A program made the position numbers and the translations under genes. Below the pieces are notes generated by a model. That model did not search any database, was not told where the DNA came from, and saw nothing but the letters and a program-made list of their open reading frames with translations. Positions 1 through 7,568 of a DNA stretch of 18,493 bases are shown one piece after another. Source of the DNA: Paracoccaceae bacterium (lineage in GTDB: Bacteria; Pseudomonadota; Alphaproteobacteria; Rhodobacterales; Rhodobacteraceae). Location of the stretch: the NCBI GenBank assembly GCA_027069385.1, contig JALXER010000203.1:1-18493 (forward strand). The letters run 5' to 3'. The stretch's first letter is position 1; each line of letters begins with the position of its first letter.

Positions 1-311
1 TCCAGAATGTTGCGCTGGATCACAGGCGGCGTCATGGTGCCGTAATAGCCCTGGCCGATCAGCGAAACCAGCACCTTGTTTTGCTTGATCACGCCTTCCA
101 TGTGGTGCAGCACGTCGCGTTCGGTCATCGGCGCGGCCAGTTGCAGGTCACCGTTCTGGCGAATGCTGACCGGCACCGTCTGGTCGATCAGATGGTCAAG
201 GCTTTCCACGCCCAGTTCTTTCAGCATGGCCTCCATTTCGACAGGGGATGGCCCGATATGGCGACGGTTGGCAAAATCATAGGGCTGATAGCGGCTGGGC
301 TGAAACGGCAT
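1..311 (-). CDS. gcvP: Glycine dehydrogenase (decarboxylating), P protein, N-terminal part only
   Basis: This is the PLP-dependent subunit of the cytoplasmic glycine cleavage system; it decarboxylates glycine and passes the aminomethyl group to the lipoyl arm of GcvH. Only the first 103 codons lie in the window. They start MPFQPSRYQPYDFANRRHIG and contain the family's RHIGPS..EMEAML opening and the downstream stretch GQGYYGTMTPPVIQRN, both typical of the P-protein N-terminus. The ATG at 311 is preceded by AAAGGA, which overlaps the gcvH stop region, and the gap to gcvH is 12 bases, so the genes are co-transcribed. The PLP-binding lysine lies beyond the edge. Whether this is the long single-chain form or the split GcvPA form cannot be decided here; placement after gcvT-gcvH suits the single-chain form. 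Confidence 0.93.
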   Translation of the reverse strand, partial: MPFQPSRYQPYDFANRRHIGPSPVEMEAMLKELGVESLDHLIDQTVPVSIRQNGDLQLAAPMTERDVLHHMEGVIKQNKVLVSLIGQGYYGTMTPPVIQRNIL

Positions 312-323
312 GGTGCTGGTCCT

Positions 324-689
324 TTATGCGGTGTGGGCTTTATAGGCGGCCTCGTCCATCAGGCCCTCCAACTCGGCCACATCGGCTATTTTTACTTTGT
401 AGAACCACGCGTTGCCCTCGGGGTCCTCGTTCACCATGGCCGGTTCATCCTCTAGCGCGGTGTTGGATTCGGTGATTTCCAGCGCCAGCGGCGCATAGAG
501 TTCGGACGCGGCCTTGACGCTTTCGACCACGCCGATTTCGTCGTCCTTGTCAAAGGTTTCGCCCACGTCCTGCAACTCGACAAATACCACTTCGCCCAAG
601 GCTTCGGCGGCGTGTTTGGTGATGCCCAGCGTTGCGGTCTCGCCGTCAACGTCCAGCCATTCGTGTTCTTCGGTGTAATAAACGGTCAT
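324..689 (-). CDS. gcvH: Glycine cleavage system H protein (lipoyl carrier)
   Basis: GcvH is the small lipoylated shuttle that carries the aminomethyl group from the P protein to the T protein. The 121-residue product has normal family length. It begins MTVYYTEEHEWLDVDGETAT, matching the conserved HEW opening, and holds the lipoylation motif GVVESVKAASELYAP with the modified lysine at about residue 59. The C-terminal NEDPEGNAWFYKVKI segment is also typical. The ATG at 689 has an AAAGGA ribosome site upstream and lies 15 bases after gcvT, as expected of the second gene in a gcvTHP operon. No unusual residues are seen. Confidence 0.97.
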   Translation of the reverse strand: MTVYYTEEHEWLDVDGETATLGITKHAAEALGEVVFVELQDVGETFDKDDEIGVVESVKAASELYAPLALEITESNTALEDEPAMVNEDPEGNAWFYKVKIADVAELEGLMDEAAYKAHTA

Positions 690-704
690 GGTGCTATTCC
701 TTTA

Positions 705-1790
705 CTAACGTTTGTAGTTCTGTGCCACGAAGGGCAGTTTGATGATGCTGGCAGGGCGCGCCTTGCCGCGAATGATCAGGTCAACCGGCGTGCCGGGGTC
801 GGAGAATTCTGCCGCGACATAGCCCATCGAAACCGGCCCGCCATAGGTCGGCCCGAACCCGCCCGAGGTCACAGCCCCGATGATGTTGCCGTCCTTGTCG
901 GCCACCTCGACCCCGCGCCGCGCCGGTGCGCGCCCTTCGGGTTTGATGCCCACCAGTCGCCGGCTTGGCCCTTGTGCCAGCTCGCGCTGGATCCGTTCGG
1001 CCCCGGGAAAACCGCCACCCTCTCGGCGCGCCTTTTGCATGGCCCAGACCAGATTGGCCTCTACCGGTGAGGTGTCATTGTCGATGTCGTTGCCATAAAG
1101 ACAAAGCCCCGCTTCCAGCCGCAGACTGTCGCGCGCGCCAAGCCCGGCCGGTTCAAGGTCGGGATGTTGCAGAAAGGCCCGCGTGATGCGCTCTACATGA
1201 TCAACCGGAATCGAGATTTCGAACCCGTCCTCGCCGGTATAACCCAGCCGCGAGATCCGGCACAGGGTGCCGCCCATGCTGGTAATGGTGGTTTCCATGA
1301 ATTTCAGGGTTTTGACCACCGGCGCATACTCCGCCACGATCGTTTCGGCCATCGGCCCCTGAATGGCTATCAGGGCGTCGTCCATCTCTGTTACTTCCAG
1401 ATCGAGGCTGCGCATATGGGCGATATCCTGATCACGCATCGACGCATTGACCACGGCAAACAGGTAATCACCCCCGTTGGAAACAATCAGGTCATCCATA
1501 ATCCCGCCTTGCGGGTTGGTGAAAAACGTATAGCGCGCCTTGCCGATCGGCAGGGTGGTAATCGATGACGGCACCAGCGTTTCCATCTGCTGTTTGACCC
1601 GACGCCCGCGCAATTCAACCTGCCCCATATGCGACACATCGAACAGCGCCGCCTTTTCGCGACATTGCTTGTGTTCCGCCGCCACGCCGGCCCCGTAATT
1701 CACCGGCATCATCCAGCCGGCAAAATCAACCATCTTGCCGCCCAGCTCGACATGCAGATCATATAGCGGGGTTTTGCGCGGTTCGCTCAT
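705..1790 (-). CDS. gcvT: Aminomethyltransferase, glycine cleavage T protein
   Basis: The T protein transfers the methylene group from aminomethyl-lipoyl GcvH to tetrahydrofolate and releases ammonia. The 361-residue product has family length. It shows the N-terminal TPLYDLHVELGGKMVDFAGW segment, DVSHMGQ, and the folate-site segment GGIMDDLIVSN, whose acidic pair is at residues 99-100. It also has the GYTGEDGFEI motif of the second half and the C-terminal beta-barrel region ending in YKR. The ATG at 1790 follows an AGGAC ribosome site. It is the first gene of the gcvT-gcvH-gcvP operon and is transcribed away from the TRAP receptor gene. I see no glycine-riboswitch-like leader; a 16-bp palindrome lies 48 bases upstream of the start instead. 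Confidence 0.97.
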   Translation of the reverse strand: MSEPRKTPLYDLHVELGGKMVDFAGWMMPVNYGAGVAAEHKQCREKAALFDVSHMGQVELRGRRVKQQMETLVPSSITTLPIGKARYTFFTNPQGGIMDDLIVSNGGDYLFAVVNASMRDQDIAHMRSLDLEVTEMDDALIAIQGPMAETIVAEYAPVVKTLKFMETTITSMGGTLCRISRLGYTGEDGFEISIPVDHVERITRAFLQHPDLEPAGLGARDSLRLEAGLCLYGNDIDNDTSPVEANLVWAMQKARREGGGFPGAERIQRELAQGPSRRLVGIKPEGRAPARRGVEVADKDGNIIGAVTSGGFGPTYGGPVSMGYVAAEFSDPGTPVDLIIRGKARPASIIKLPFVAQNYKR

Positions 1791-1838
1791 CGGTTTGTCC
1801 TGTGATTCGGGTGATGGTATACAAACGTCTACCTAAAA

Positions 1839-1854
1839 GTTTCCTATAGGAAAC
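1839..1854. promoter_or_regulatory. Perfect 16-bp palindrome, candidate operator
   Basis: GTTTCCTATAGGAAAC reads identically on both strands. It sits in the divergent region, 48 bases before the gcvT ATG and 134 bases before the binding-protein ATG, so gcvTHP is the more likely target. The form is that of a site for a dimeric helix-turn-helix regulator. The regulator is not encoded in the window and I do not assign one. Confidence 0.55.
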
Positions 1855-1988
1855 ACCCTGCCGGACAAAAATCAAGCAAAATCCATCAGCCGGATTGCCG
1901 TAAGGGCAAAAATATTCCAAGGTGGGGGCAGATGCCGCCAACGCATCCTAACAATAACACCCCCGCATCGGGGAAACGGGAGAAGAAA

Positions 1989-3023
1989 ATGAAGAAACGC
2001 AGTTTTTTGAAGGCCGGAGTCGCCGCTTGTCTGCTGGCCACCGGTTTTGCCGCCCATGCGCAGGAATTCACCTTGCGCATGCACCAGTTCCTGCCGCCGC
2101 AAGCCACGGTACCGGCGCAAATTCTTATTCCATGGGCCGAACAGATTGGCGAGGCATCCGACGGGCGCATCAAGGTAGAGGTCTATTCGGCCATGGCACT
2201 GGGGGGCACCCCGCCGCAACTGATGGATCAGGTGCTTGACGGGGTGGTCGATATCGCCTGGACATTGCCGGGCTATACGCCGGGGCGCTTTCCGCGGGTC
2301 GAAGTGTTCGAACTGCCTTTCATGATGACCACCGCCGAGGCCACCTCGCGGGCCTATTGGCAGCTTTATGAATCCGATATGGCCGACACAGATTTCGCCG
2401 ATGTGCATATTCTGGGTGCATGGGTCCACGGGCCGGGCGTGATCCACGTCAAGGGCGACCCGATCGAAACCACCGCCGACATGCAGGGGCGCAACCTGCG
2501 CGGCCCGACCCGGGTTATCAACGGCCTGCTCAGCGAGCTTGGCGCAACCCCGATCGGCATGCCGGTTCCGGCGCTGCCCGAGAACCTGTCCAAGGGCGTG
2601 ATCGACGGCACCGTGATCCCGTGGGAGGTCACCAAAGCGCTGAAAATCGCCGAGTTGACCGACGCGCATACCGAATTTGCCGGTGAACACGCGCTTTATA
2701 CTGCTGCCTTTGTGCTGGTGATGAACAAGGACGTGTATGACAGCATGCCGCCCGATCTTCAGGCGATTCTGGACGAAAACTCGGGGGGTGATTTCTCGGC
2801 CAATGCCGGACGGATCATGCAGGCGGCCGATGCCGCCGGTCGTCAGGTCGCCGTGGACCAAGGCAACACCATTATCACGATCGAGGGCGACGCGCTGGCC
2901 GAATGGGAAGCCGCCGCGCAGCCGGTGATTGACCAGTGGTTGTCGGATATGGCCGATCAGGGCATTGACGGGCAAGACCTGCTCGACCGCGCCCGCGCCG
3001 CGATTGCCGCGAATACCAACTGA
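1989..3023 (+). CDS. TRAP-type transporter periplasmic solute-binding protein, DctP family (orphan)
   Basis: This is a secreted receptor of the TRAP family, which normally hands carboxylates, sugar acids or related compounds to a DctQM membrane pair. The 344-residue product starts with a signal peptide (MKKRSFLKAG, hydrophobic stretch, AHA-QE cleavage after about residue 24). The mature part has DctP hallmarks: WAEQIGEASDGRIKVEVYSAMALGG, DGVVDIAWTLPGYTPGRFP, and the ligand-site segment MQGRNLRGPTRVINGLLSELG, with the likely carboxylate-binding Arg near residue 171. The segment KGVIDGTVIPWE follows. The start at 1989 is chosen over an upstream in-frame ATG at 1932 because it follows GGGAGAAG and opens directly into the signal peptide. 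No dctQ or dctM gene lies in the window. The next genes belong to an ABC sugar system, which is unusual company. The ligand is unknown. Confidence 0.9.
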   Translation: MKKRSFLKAGVAACLLATGFAAHAQEFTLRMHQFLPPQATVPAQILIPWAEQIGEASDGRIKVEVYSAMALGGTPPQLMDQVLDGVVDIAWTLPGYTPGRFPRVEVFELPFMMTTAEATSRAYWQLYESDMADTDFADVHILGAWVHGPGVIHVKGDPIETTADMQGRNLRGPTRVINGLLSELGATPIGMPVPALPENLSKGVIDGTVIPWEVTKALKIAELTDAHTEFAGEHALYTAAFVLVMNKDVYDSMPPDLQAILDENSGGDFSANAGRIMQAADAAGRQVAVDQGNTIITIEGDALAEWEAAAQPVIDQWLSDMADQGIDGQDLLDRARAAIAANTN

Positions 3024-3029
3024 CCCGTT

Positions 3030-3061
3030 GCGCGCCCGACCCGAACCGGTGTCGGGCGCGC
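3030..3061 (+). promoter_or_regulatory. Intercistronic stem-loop after the TRAP receptor gene
   Basis: The arms GCGCGCCCGAC and GTCGGGCGCGC (11 bp, perfect) flank a 10-base loop, starting 6 bases after the stop codon. No T-run follows, so it is not a classical intrinsic terminator. I infer mRNA 3'-end protection or partial attenuation, which would leave more receptor transcript than transcript of the downstream genes. Confidence 0.65.
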
Positions 3062-3083
3062 GATTCTGAACAAGGGGGGCGTA

Positions 3084-3533
3084 ATGCTCAAAGGAATTGA
3101 TCCGCGCCTGAACGCCGATGTGCTGTATGCCCTGCGGGCCATGGGCCATGGCGATTTGCTGATCCTGTGCGATACCAATTTTCCCGCCCAGACGGTGGCG
3201 CAGCAAACCACGCTGGGCGAGTTGCTGCGCATGGACAACCTGACCGCCGGACAGGCCGCCGAGGCGGTTCTGTCGGTGCTGCCGCTTGACAGCTTTGTCC
3301 CCGATTTTGCCGGACGGATGCAGGTAGCCGACGACCCCGATTCCGTGCCCGCCGTACAACAAGAGGTCCAGACCGCAATTGACGCCGCCCACGGTGCGCA
3401 GCCAATGCAACCGATAGAGCGCTTCGATTTTTACGATATGGCCAAACAGGCATTTTGCATCATCCAGACCGGAGAGCGCCGGTTCTATGGCTGTTTCATG
3501 CTGCGCAAAGGGGTGATTGCGCCCGACGCCTGA
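3084..3533 (+). CDS. RbsD/FucU-family sugar mutarotase
   Basis: Proteins of this family interconvert anomers of monosaccharides such as fucose or ribose in the cytoplasm, supplying the form used by a kinase or isomerase. The 149-residue product has family length. It begins MLKGIDPRLNADVLYALRAM and shows the conserved GHGD motif (His at residue 22) and the DTNFPA motif (about residues 30-35). The C-terminal block FYDMAKQAFCIIQTGE and RRFYGCFMLRKGV resembles FucU more than RbsD. The ATG at 3084 follows a G-rich ribosome site (GGGGGG). It lies between the TRAP receptor gene and the FGGY kinase gene, with a 27-base gap to the latter, so it likely prepares the substrate for that kinase. The sugar cannot be named from sequence alone. 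Confidence 0.88.
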   Translation: MLKGIDPRLNADVLYALRAMGHGDLLILCDTNFPAQTVAQQTTLGELLRMDNLTAGQAAEAVLSVLPLDSFVPDFAGRMQVADDPDSVPAVQQEVQTAIDAAHGAQPMQPIERFDFYDMAKQAFCIIQTGERRFYGCFMLRKGVIAPDA

Positions 3534-3560
3534 CCACAGCACACCCATAGAGAGGCTCTT

Positions 3561-5012
3561 ATGTTTCTTGGCATCGATGTTGGCACGACTTCCCTCAAGG
3601 CCGGTCTGTTTGATTCGGGCGGGGCGCTGCTGGAATCCTTTGCCGCGGGCTATCCGACCGTACGCGGGCCGAACGGGCTGGTAGAGCAGGACCCCGCTGA
3701 CTGGATGCGCCTGATCGATCAGGCGATTGCGCAGTTTCAGGGCGGGTTCGATCTGTCCGGTCTGGGCGGAATCGGCATAACCTCGCAGGTCAATACCCAC
3801 GTCTTTGTCGATGAAAACCTGCGCGTGCTGGCACCGGCGATTGTCTGGCAGGATGGCCGCGCCGCACCTCAGGCGGCAGCGCTGGATGCGCGGATAGCGG
3901 ATGCGGACAAGCTGCGCTGGTGGGGGGTGCCTATGCCGGTGGATGCCAGCCATTGTCTGGCGCGGATGCAATGGATGCACGAAACCCGCCCCGATATCTG
4001 GGCGCGAACCCGTCAGGTTCTGCTGCCCAAGGATTACTGCATCGCGGTGCTGACCGGCCAGCGCATCAGCGACCCGATCTCCAATATCGGCATGGTCGAT
4101 GGCGGGCTGGCCCTGATCCCCGAATTGCTCGATCTGGTGCCCGACGCGGCGGGCAAACTACCGCCGCTGGCCGCAATGAGCGACCTTGCCGGTGTGGTCC
4201 GGCCGGGCCACCCCTGCGCGGGGGTGCCGGTTGCGGTGGGCACTATGGATGCATGGGCCAGCATGTTCGGCGTTGGCATCCAGCGCCCCGGACAGGCGTT
4301 TTACCTGAGCGGCACCAGCGAGGTGCTGGGCGTGGTTTCGGATCATGTGCATCCGGTGCCCGGGGTGCTGGTCTTTCCCAAAGTGGGCGAATTGACCCTG
4401 CATGCCGGACCGACGCAATCGGGCGGGGCCTCGGTGCGCTGGTTTTGCGAGCTGTTCGACACCACGCCCGAGCAAATGGCGGCCGACGTTGCCGCGCGTG
4501 ACCCGTCCCGACCCTGCCCGCTATTCCTGCCCCATCTGCAAGGAGAGCGCGCGCCGCTATGGGATGCCAACGCGCGGGGCGTGTTGCTGGGCATGGATGC
4601 CAGCACCGGCAGGGCCGATATTGCGCAGGCGGTGTTCGAGGGGGTCGGGTACTCGGCGCGGTTACTGTCGGATACGCTGGCCCGATCCTCGGGCGGGGCG
4701 ATCGAAGGGTTCAACTGCGGCGGTGGCGGGTTCAGGTCCGATAGCTGGAACCAGATTCGCGCCGATATTCTGGGGGTGGAGCTGCGCCGTTGCGCGGTTG
4801 CTGATCCGGGTGTGCTGGGCGCGGCGGGGCTGGCCGTGGTGGCCAGCGGCGGGTTCGCCAGCCTGAACGACGCCCTGTCGCAATTTGTCAGCTTTGATCG
4901 CACCTATACCCCGAACCCGCGCGCGCAGGCACGCTATGCGGCGGGCTTTCAGCAGTATGTTGACACCTACCACGCGACCAAAGACATCAGCCATCAACTG
5001 GCAAAACGCTAG
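3561..5012 (+). CDS. FGGY-family carbohydrate kinase (xylulokinase-like)
   Basis: This cytoplasmic kinase phosphorylates a sugar or polyol with ATP. The 483-residue product has FGGY length. It opens with the phosphate-loop motif MFLGIDVGTTSLKAGLFDSG (actin-like ATPase fold) and has IGITSQVNTHVFVDEN and the IVWQDGRA segment (residues about 94-101) found in pentulose kinases. The VGTMDAWASMFGVG segment carries the likely catalytic Asp near residue 230. The C-terminal FGGY domain includes the ATP-site segment FNCGGGGFRSDSWNQIRADIL. The start at 3561 follows GAGAGG. Adjacent genes supply a mutarotase and an ABC importer, so it should act on the imported sugar. The family phosphorylates xylulose, ribulose, fuculose, rhamnulose, glycerol and others; I cannot choose among them, and no isomerase or dehydrogenase gene is nearby to help. 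Confidence 0.9.
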   Translation: MFLGIDVGTTSLKAGLFDSGGALLESFAAGYPTVRGPNGLVEQDPADWMRLIDQAIAQFQGGFDLSGLGGIGITSQVNTHVFVDENLRVLAPAIVWQDGRAAPQAAALDARIADADKLRWWGVPMPVDASHCLARMQWMHETRPDIWARTRQVLLPKDYCIAVLTGQRISDPISNIGMVDGGLALIPELLDLVPDAAGKLPPLAAMSDLAGVVRPGHPCAGVPVAVGTMDAWASMFGVGIQRPGQAFYLSGTSEVLGVVSDHVHPVPGVLVFPKVGELTLHAGPTQSGGASVRWFCELFDTTPEQMAADVAARDPSRPCPLFLPHLQGERAPLWDANARGVLLGMDASTGRADIAQAVFEGVGYSARLLSDTLARSSGGAIEGFNCGGGGFRSDSWNQIRADILGVELRRCAVADPGVLGAAGLAVVASGGFASLNDALSQFVSFDRTYTPNPRAQARYAAGFQQYVDTYHATKDISHQLAKR

Positions 5013-5047
5013 GAATGTACCACGTTTCGCGCTAGGGTTCCTTTGGA

Positions 5048-5063
5048 TGCCGGCATACCGGCA
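5048..5063 (+). promoter_or_regulatory. Stem-loop in the kinase/binding-protein gap
   Basis: TGCCGG and CCGGCA pair around a CATA loop. A further outer pairing, GGGTT (5036-5040) with AACCC (5066-5070), may extend the structure up to just before the ribosome site CGGAGGA. It lies in the 76-base gap upstream of the ABC binding-protein gene. A leader or processing role is inference. Confidence 0.4.
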
Positions 5064-5088
5064 CAAACCCCAACGGAGGAAAAACGCA

Positions 5089-6018
5089 ATGAAATTAGCA
5101 ACCAAACTTGCCGGTTTGCTGGCCGGAGCCATGCTTGCAACCGGATTGGCCGGTGCGGCAATGGCACAAAGCAAGGTCGTGGTGATCACCCCCTATCTGG
5201 CCCAGCCCGGCACCCAGTTTTACGTCGAGGGCTTTAGCGCCGCTGCCCAAAGCAACGGTTGGGATCTGAACGTGATCGACACGGCGGGCGATGTGGCGGC
5301 GGTGATCAGCCGGCTGGAAGACGCGGTCAACCAGAACGTCGATGCCATCGTGATCAACGTGGACCCCGCGCAGGTCGAAGCAGGGCTGGAAGTGGCGCGC
5401 GATGCGGGCATTCCGGTGGTGGGCATGGATAGCGGCACCAGCCCCTATCTGGCCACCAACGTGACCAGCAACGGCTATGCGATGGCGGTTGAAACCTCGG
5501 TCTATGTGGCCGACCGGATCGGTGGCACCGGCAATGTGGTGATGTTTGTGTTCGACGCCTTTCCGCCGGTACAAATTCGCGGCGTGATCGCGGATGCGGT
5601 GTTCGGGAACTATCCCGACATTGCGGTGCTTGACCGCGTGACCCCGGATGTCTCGGATGGTGGTATTGCCGACAGCCGCGCCAAGATGGAGGCGATTCTG
5701 GCGGCGAACCCCGAGCCGGGCAGCATTGCCGCGGTCTGGGCCGCGTGGGACCAGCCCGCCCTTGGTGCCCTGCAAGCCATAGAGGACGCGGGCCGTGACA
5801 ATGAAGGCATTGTGATTGTCGGCATCGACGCCAACCCGCAGGCCCGCGATGCCATCGCCGCCGGTGGTAATTTCGAGGCCTCGGTCGCGCAGGACTTTGT
5901 CGGGATTGGCAACAAGACCGCCGAAATGGTGGCGCGGCTTCTGGCCGGTGAAACGGTCAAGGAAAACGTGGTCTATGTGCCCACCATGCTGATCACTGCC
6001 GCCAACGCGGCACAATAA
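5089..6018 (+). CDS. Ribose-type sugar ABC transporter periplasmic binding protein
   Basis: This is the periplasmic receptor of the ABC importer encoded by the next two genes. The 309-residue product begins with a signal peptide (MKLATKLAGLLAGAMLATGL, then AMA-QS cleavage after about residue 26). The mature protein is of the RbsB/periplasmic-binding-protein-4 type, with VVVITPYLAQPGTQFYVEGF at the first strand, ISRLEDAVNQNVDAIVINVD and GIPVVGMDSG. The hinge and second lobe contain AVWAAWDQPALGALQAIEDA and IVIVGIDANPQARDAI. The start at 5089 is preceded by CGGAGGA; an in-frame ATG at 4885 lies inside the kinase gene and is rejected. It is the second solute receptor of this locus, alongside the TRAP receptor at 1989. 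The ligand is probably a monosaccharide or polyol. Confidence 0.93.
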   Translation: MKLATKLAGLLAGAMLATGLAGAAMAQSKVVVITPYLAQPGTQFYVEGFSAAAQSNGWDLNVIDTAGDVAAVISRLEDAVNQNVDAIVINVDPAQVEAGLEVARDAGIPVVGMDSGTSPYLATNVTSNGYAMAVETSVYVADRIGGTGNVVMFVFDAFPPVQIRGVIADAVFGNYPDIAVLDRVTPDVSDGGIADSRAKMEAILAANPEPGSIAAVWAAWDQPALGALQAIEDAGRDNEGIVIVGIDANPQARDAIAAGGNFEASVAQDFVGIGNKTAEMVARLLAGETVKENVVYVPTMLITAANAAQ

Positions 6019-6024
6019 CCTTTG

Positions 6025-6046
6025 TGGCGGGCGGTTTCGCCCGCCA
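6025..6046 (+). promoter_or_regulatory. Intercistronic stem-loop after the ABC binding-protein gene
   Basis: TGGCGGGCG and CGCCCGCCA form a perfect 9-bp stem around GTTT, 6 bases after the stop codon. Only TTT follows within the next few bases, so full termination is unlikely. The placement fits raising the receptor mRNA level over the ATPase and permease. It ends 14 bases before the ATPase start. Confidence 0.65.
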
Positions 6047-6060
6047 TAATTTCGGAACCG

Positions 6061-7557
6061 ATGGCCTTTCTTTCCCTTCAGAATGTCAGCAAATCCTATG
6101 GCGCGGCCAAGGCGCTCGATGCGGTGCATCTGGCGATCGAACCCGGCGAGGTCCATGCCCTGATGGGCGAAAACGGCGCGGGCAAAAGCACCCTGATCCG
6201 GATTCTGGCCGGAGTCACGCGCCCCGACAGCATGGAAATGATGCTCGACGGGGCGCGGGTGCGGATCAACGGGCCGCAGGATGCCTATGATCTGGGGTTG
6301 CGGTTTGTTCATCAGGAACTGAATATCGTTGCGCACCTGTCGGTGGCCGAAAATATCGTGCTGGGGCGGGCCTATCCGCGCCGGTTCGGGGTGGCGGTTG
6401 ACTGGAAGGCGCTGAACCGTCAGGCGCTGGGCGCGCTGAAACGCCTGAAAATCACCCATATCGATCCGGCCCGAAAAATGGCGCGCCTGACCACGGGCGA
6501 CCAGATGCTGGTAAAAATCGCGGCGCTGCTGCTGGATGACGGGGCGCAGGCCGCGCGGCTTTATGTGATGGACGAACCGACCGCAACCCTGACCGGCGAC
6601 GAATCGCAAAAGCTGTTCGATGTGATCAGAGAGTTGACGGCAAGCGGGGCCTCGGTTCTTTATGTCTCGCATCGCATGAACGAGATCATGGCGATTTGCG
6701 ACCGGGTTACGGTGCTTCGCGACGGGCGGCATATGGCGACCAGGGCGCTGTCGGATACCGGCCGCGAGGAACTGATCCACCTGATGACCGGCCGCGAGCT
6801 GGAAACGGCCTATCCGCCGCGGCTTTCGCCGGTTCAGGAGCGGGTGCATCTAAGCTGCACCAATCTGTCAACCGCCCATATCGCCGATATCGGCTTTGAC
6901 CTGCGCGCCGGCGAGGTGCTGGGCATCGCCGGACTGGCCAATACCGGTCAGAGCGAGCTTTTGTTGGCGCTGCTCGGGGTGGACAAGCCCAAATCGGGGC
7001 GCATTACCTTTGACGGGCAGACCAAACGCCACAATCCGGCGGCGGCGTGGCGCTCCAAGATCGCCTATATCCCGCGCGAGCGGCGGCGGGACGGGTTGAT
7101 GCTGACCCGCAGTATCATCGACAATATTACCCTGCCGCACCTGAAAAAATTTACCCGGGCGGTCGGGGTGCAAAGCGCGCGCCACGAGCGCGCCCACGCG
7201 GCACAACTGGCCCGCGATGTTGCGCTGAAATCCGACAGCCTGCGCCAGCCCGCCTATCAGCTTTCGGGGGGCAACCAGCAAAAGGTCATGCTGGCCCGCG
7301 CCATTGGCGATGCGCCCGACCTGCTATTGCTCGACGAGCCGACACGCGGCGTTGATGTGGGGGCGAAATACGACATCTATACATTGATCCGCGCCCTTAG
7401 CGCCAAGGGAACGGCGGTTATCCTGACCTCCTCGGACCTGCCCGAGCTGACCGGCATGTGCGACCGCATTCTGGTGATGCGCGATGGCAAACAGCACGCC
7501 ATCATTGATACAACCGGCCTAAGCCCCGCCGACCTGCTGGCCACATTTTACGACTAA
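6061..7557 (+). CDS. Sugar ABC transporter ATP-binding protein, RbsA/XylG type with two fused nucleotide-binding domains
   Basis: This 498-residue cytoplasmic ATPase has two tandem ABC domains and powers the importer. Domain 1 has Walker A GENGAGKST (36-44), Q-loop FVHQELN, Walker B LYVMDEP (167-173) and switch His near 204. Its signature is degenerate, LTTGDQ (143-148). Domain 2 has a degenerate Walker A, GLANTGQSE (291-299), in which Gln replaces the usual Lys, but a good signature LSGGNQQ (401-407) and Walker B LLLLDEP (421-427). One strong and one weak ATP site is common in this family. The start at 6061 opens into the conserved LSLQNVSKSYGAAKAL; it has only a weak GGAA ribosome site just after the hairpin, which may lower translation. 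The gap to the permease gene is 11 bases. Confidence 0.93.
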   Translation: MAFLSLQNVSKSYGAAKALDAVHLAIEPGEVHALMGENGAGKSTLIRILAGVTRPDSMEMMLDGARVRINGPQDAYDLGLRFVHQELNIVAHLSVAENIVLGRAYPRRFGVAVDWKALNRQALGALKRLKITHIDPARKMARLTTGDQMLVKIAALLLDDGAQAARLYVMDEPTATLTGDESQKLFDVIRELTASGASVLYVSHRMNEIMAICDRVTVLRDGRHMATRALSDTGREELIHLMTGRELETAYPPRLSPVQERVHLSCTNLSTAHIADIGFDLRAGEVLGIAGLANTGQSELLLALLGVDKPKSGRITFDGQTKRHNPAAAWRSKIAYIPRERRRDGLMLTRSIIDNITLPHLKKFTRAVGVQSARHERAHAAQLARDVALKSDSLRQPAYQLSGGNQQKVMLARAIGDAPDLLLLDEPTRGVDVGAKYDIYTLIRALSAKGTAVILTSSDLPELTGMCDRILVMRDGKQHAIIDTTGLSPADLLATFYD

Positions 7558-7568
7558 GGAACCGACCT

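Noticed and set aside
1895..1909. TTGCC/GGCAA inverted repeat as a terminator or second operator
   Set aside because: The arms are only 5 bp, the site is in a divergent region with no upstream transcript to terminate, and it has no similarity to the 16-bp palindrome.
1872..3980. A 702-codon open frame on the minus strand
   Set aside because: It lies antisense to the TRAP receptor, mutarotase and kinase genes and its translation resembles no family. Long antisense frames are common in GC-rich genes with strong third-position bias.
5095..6849. A 584-codon open frame on the minus strand
   Set aside because: It is antisense to the ABC binding-protein and ATPase genes, has a His/Arg/Gly-rich unstructured composition and shows no motif.
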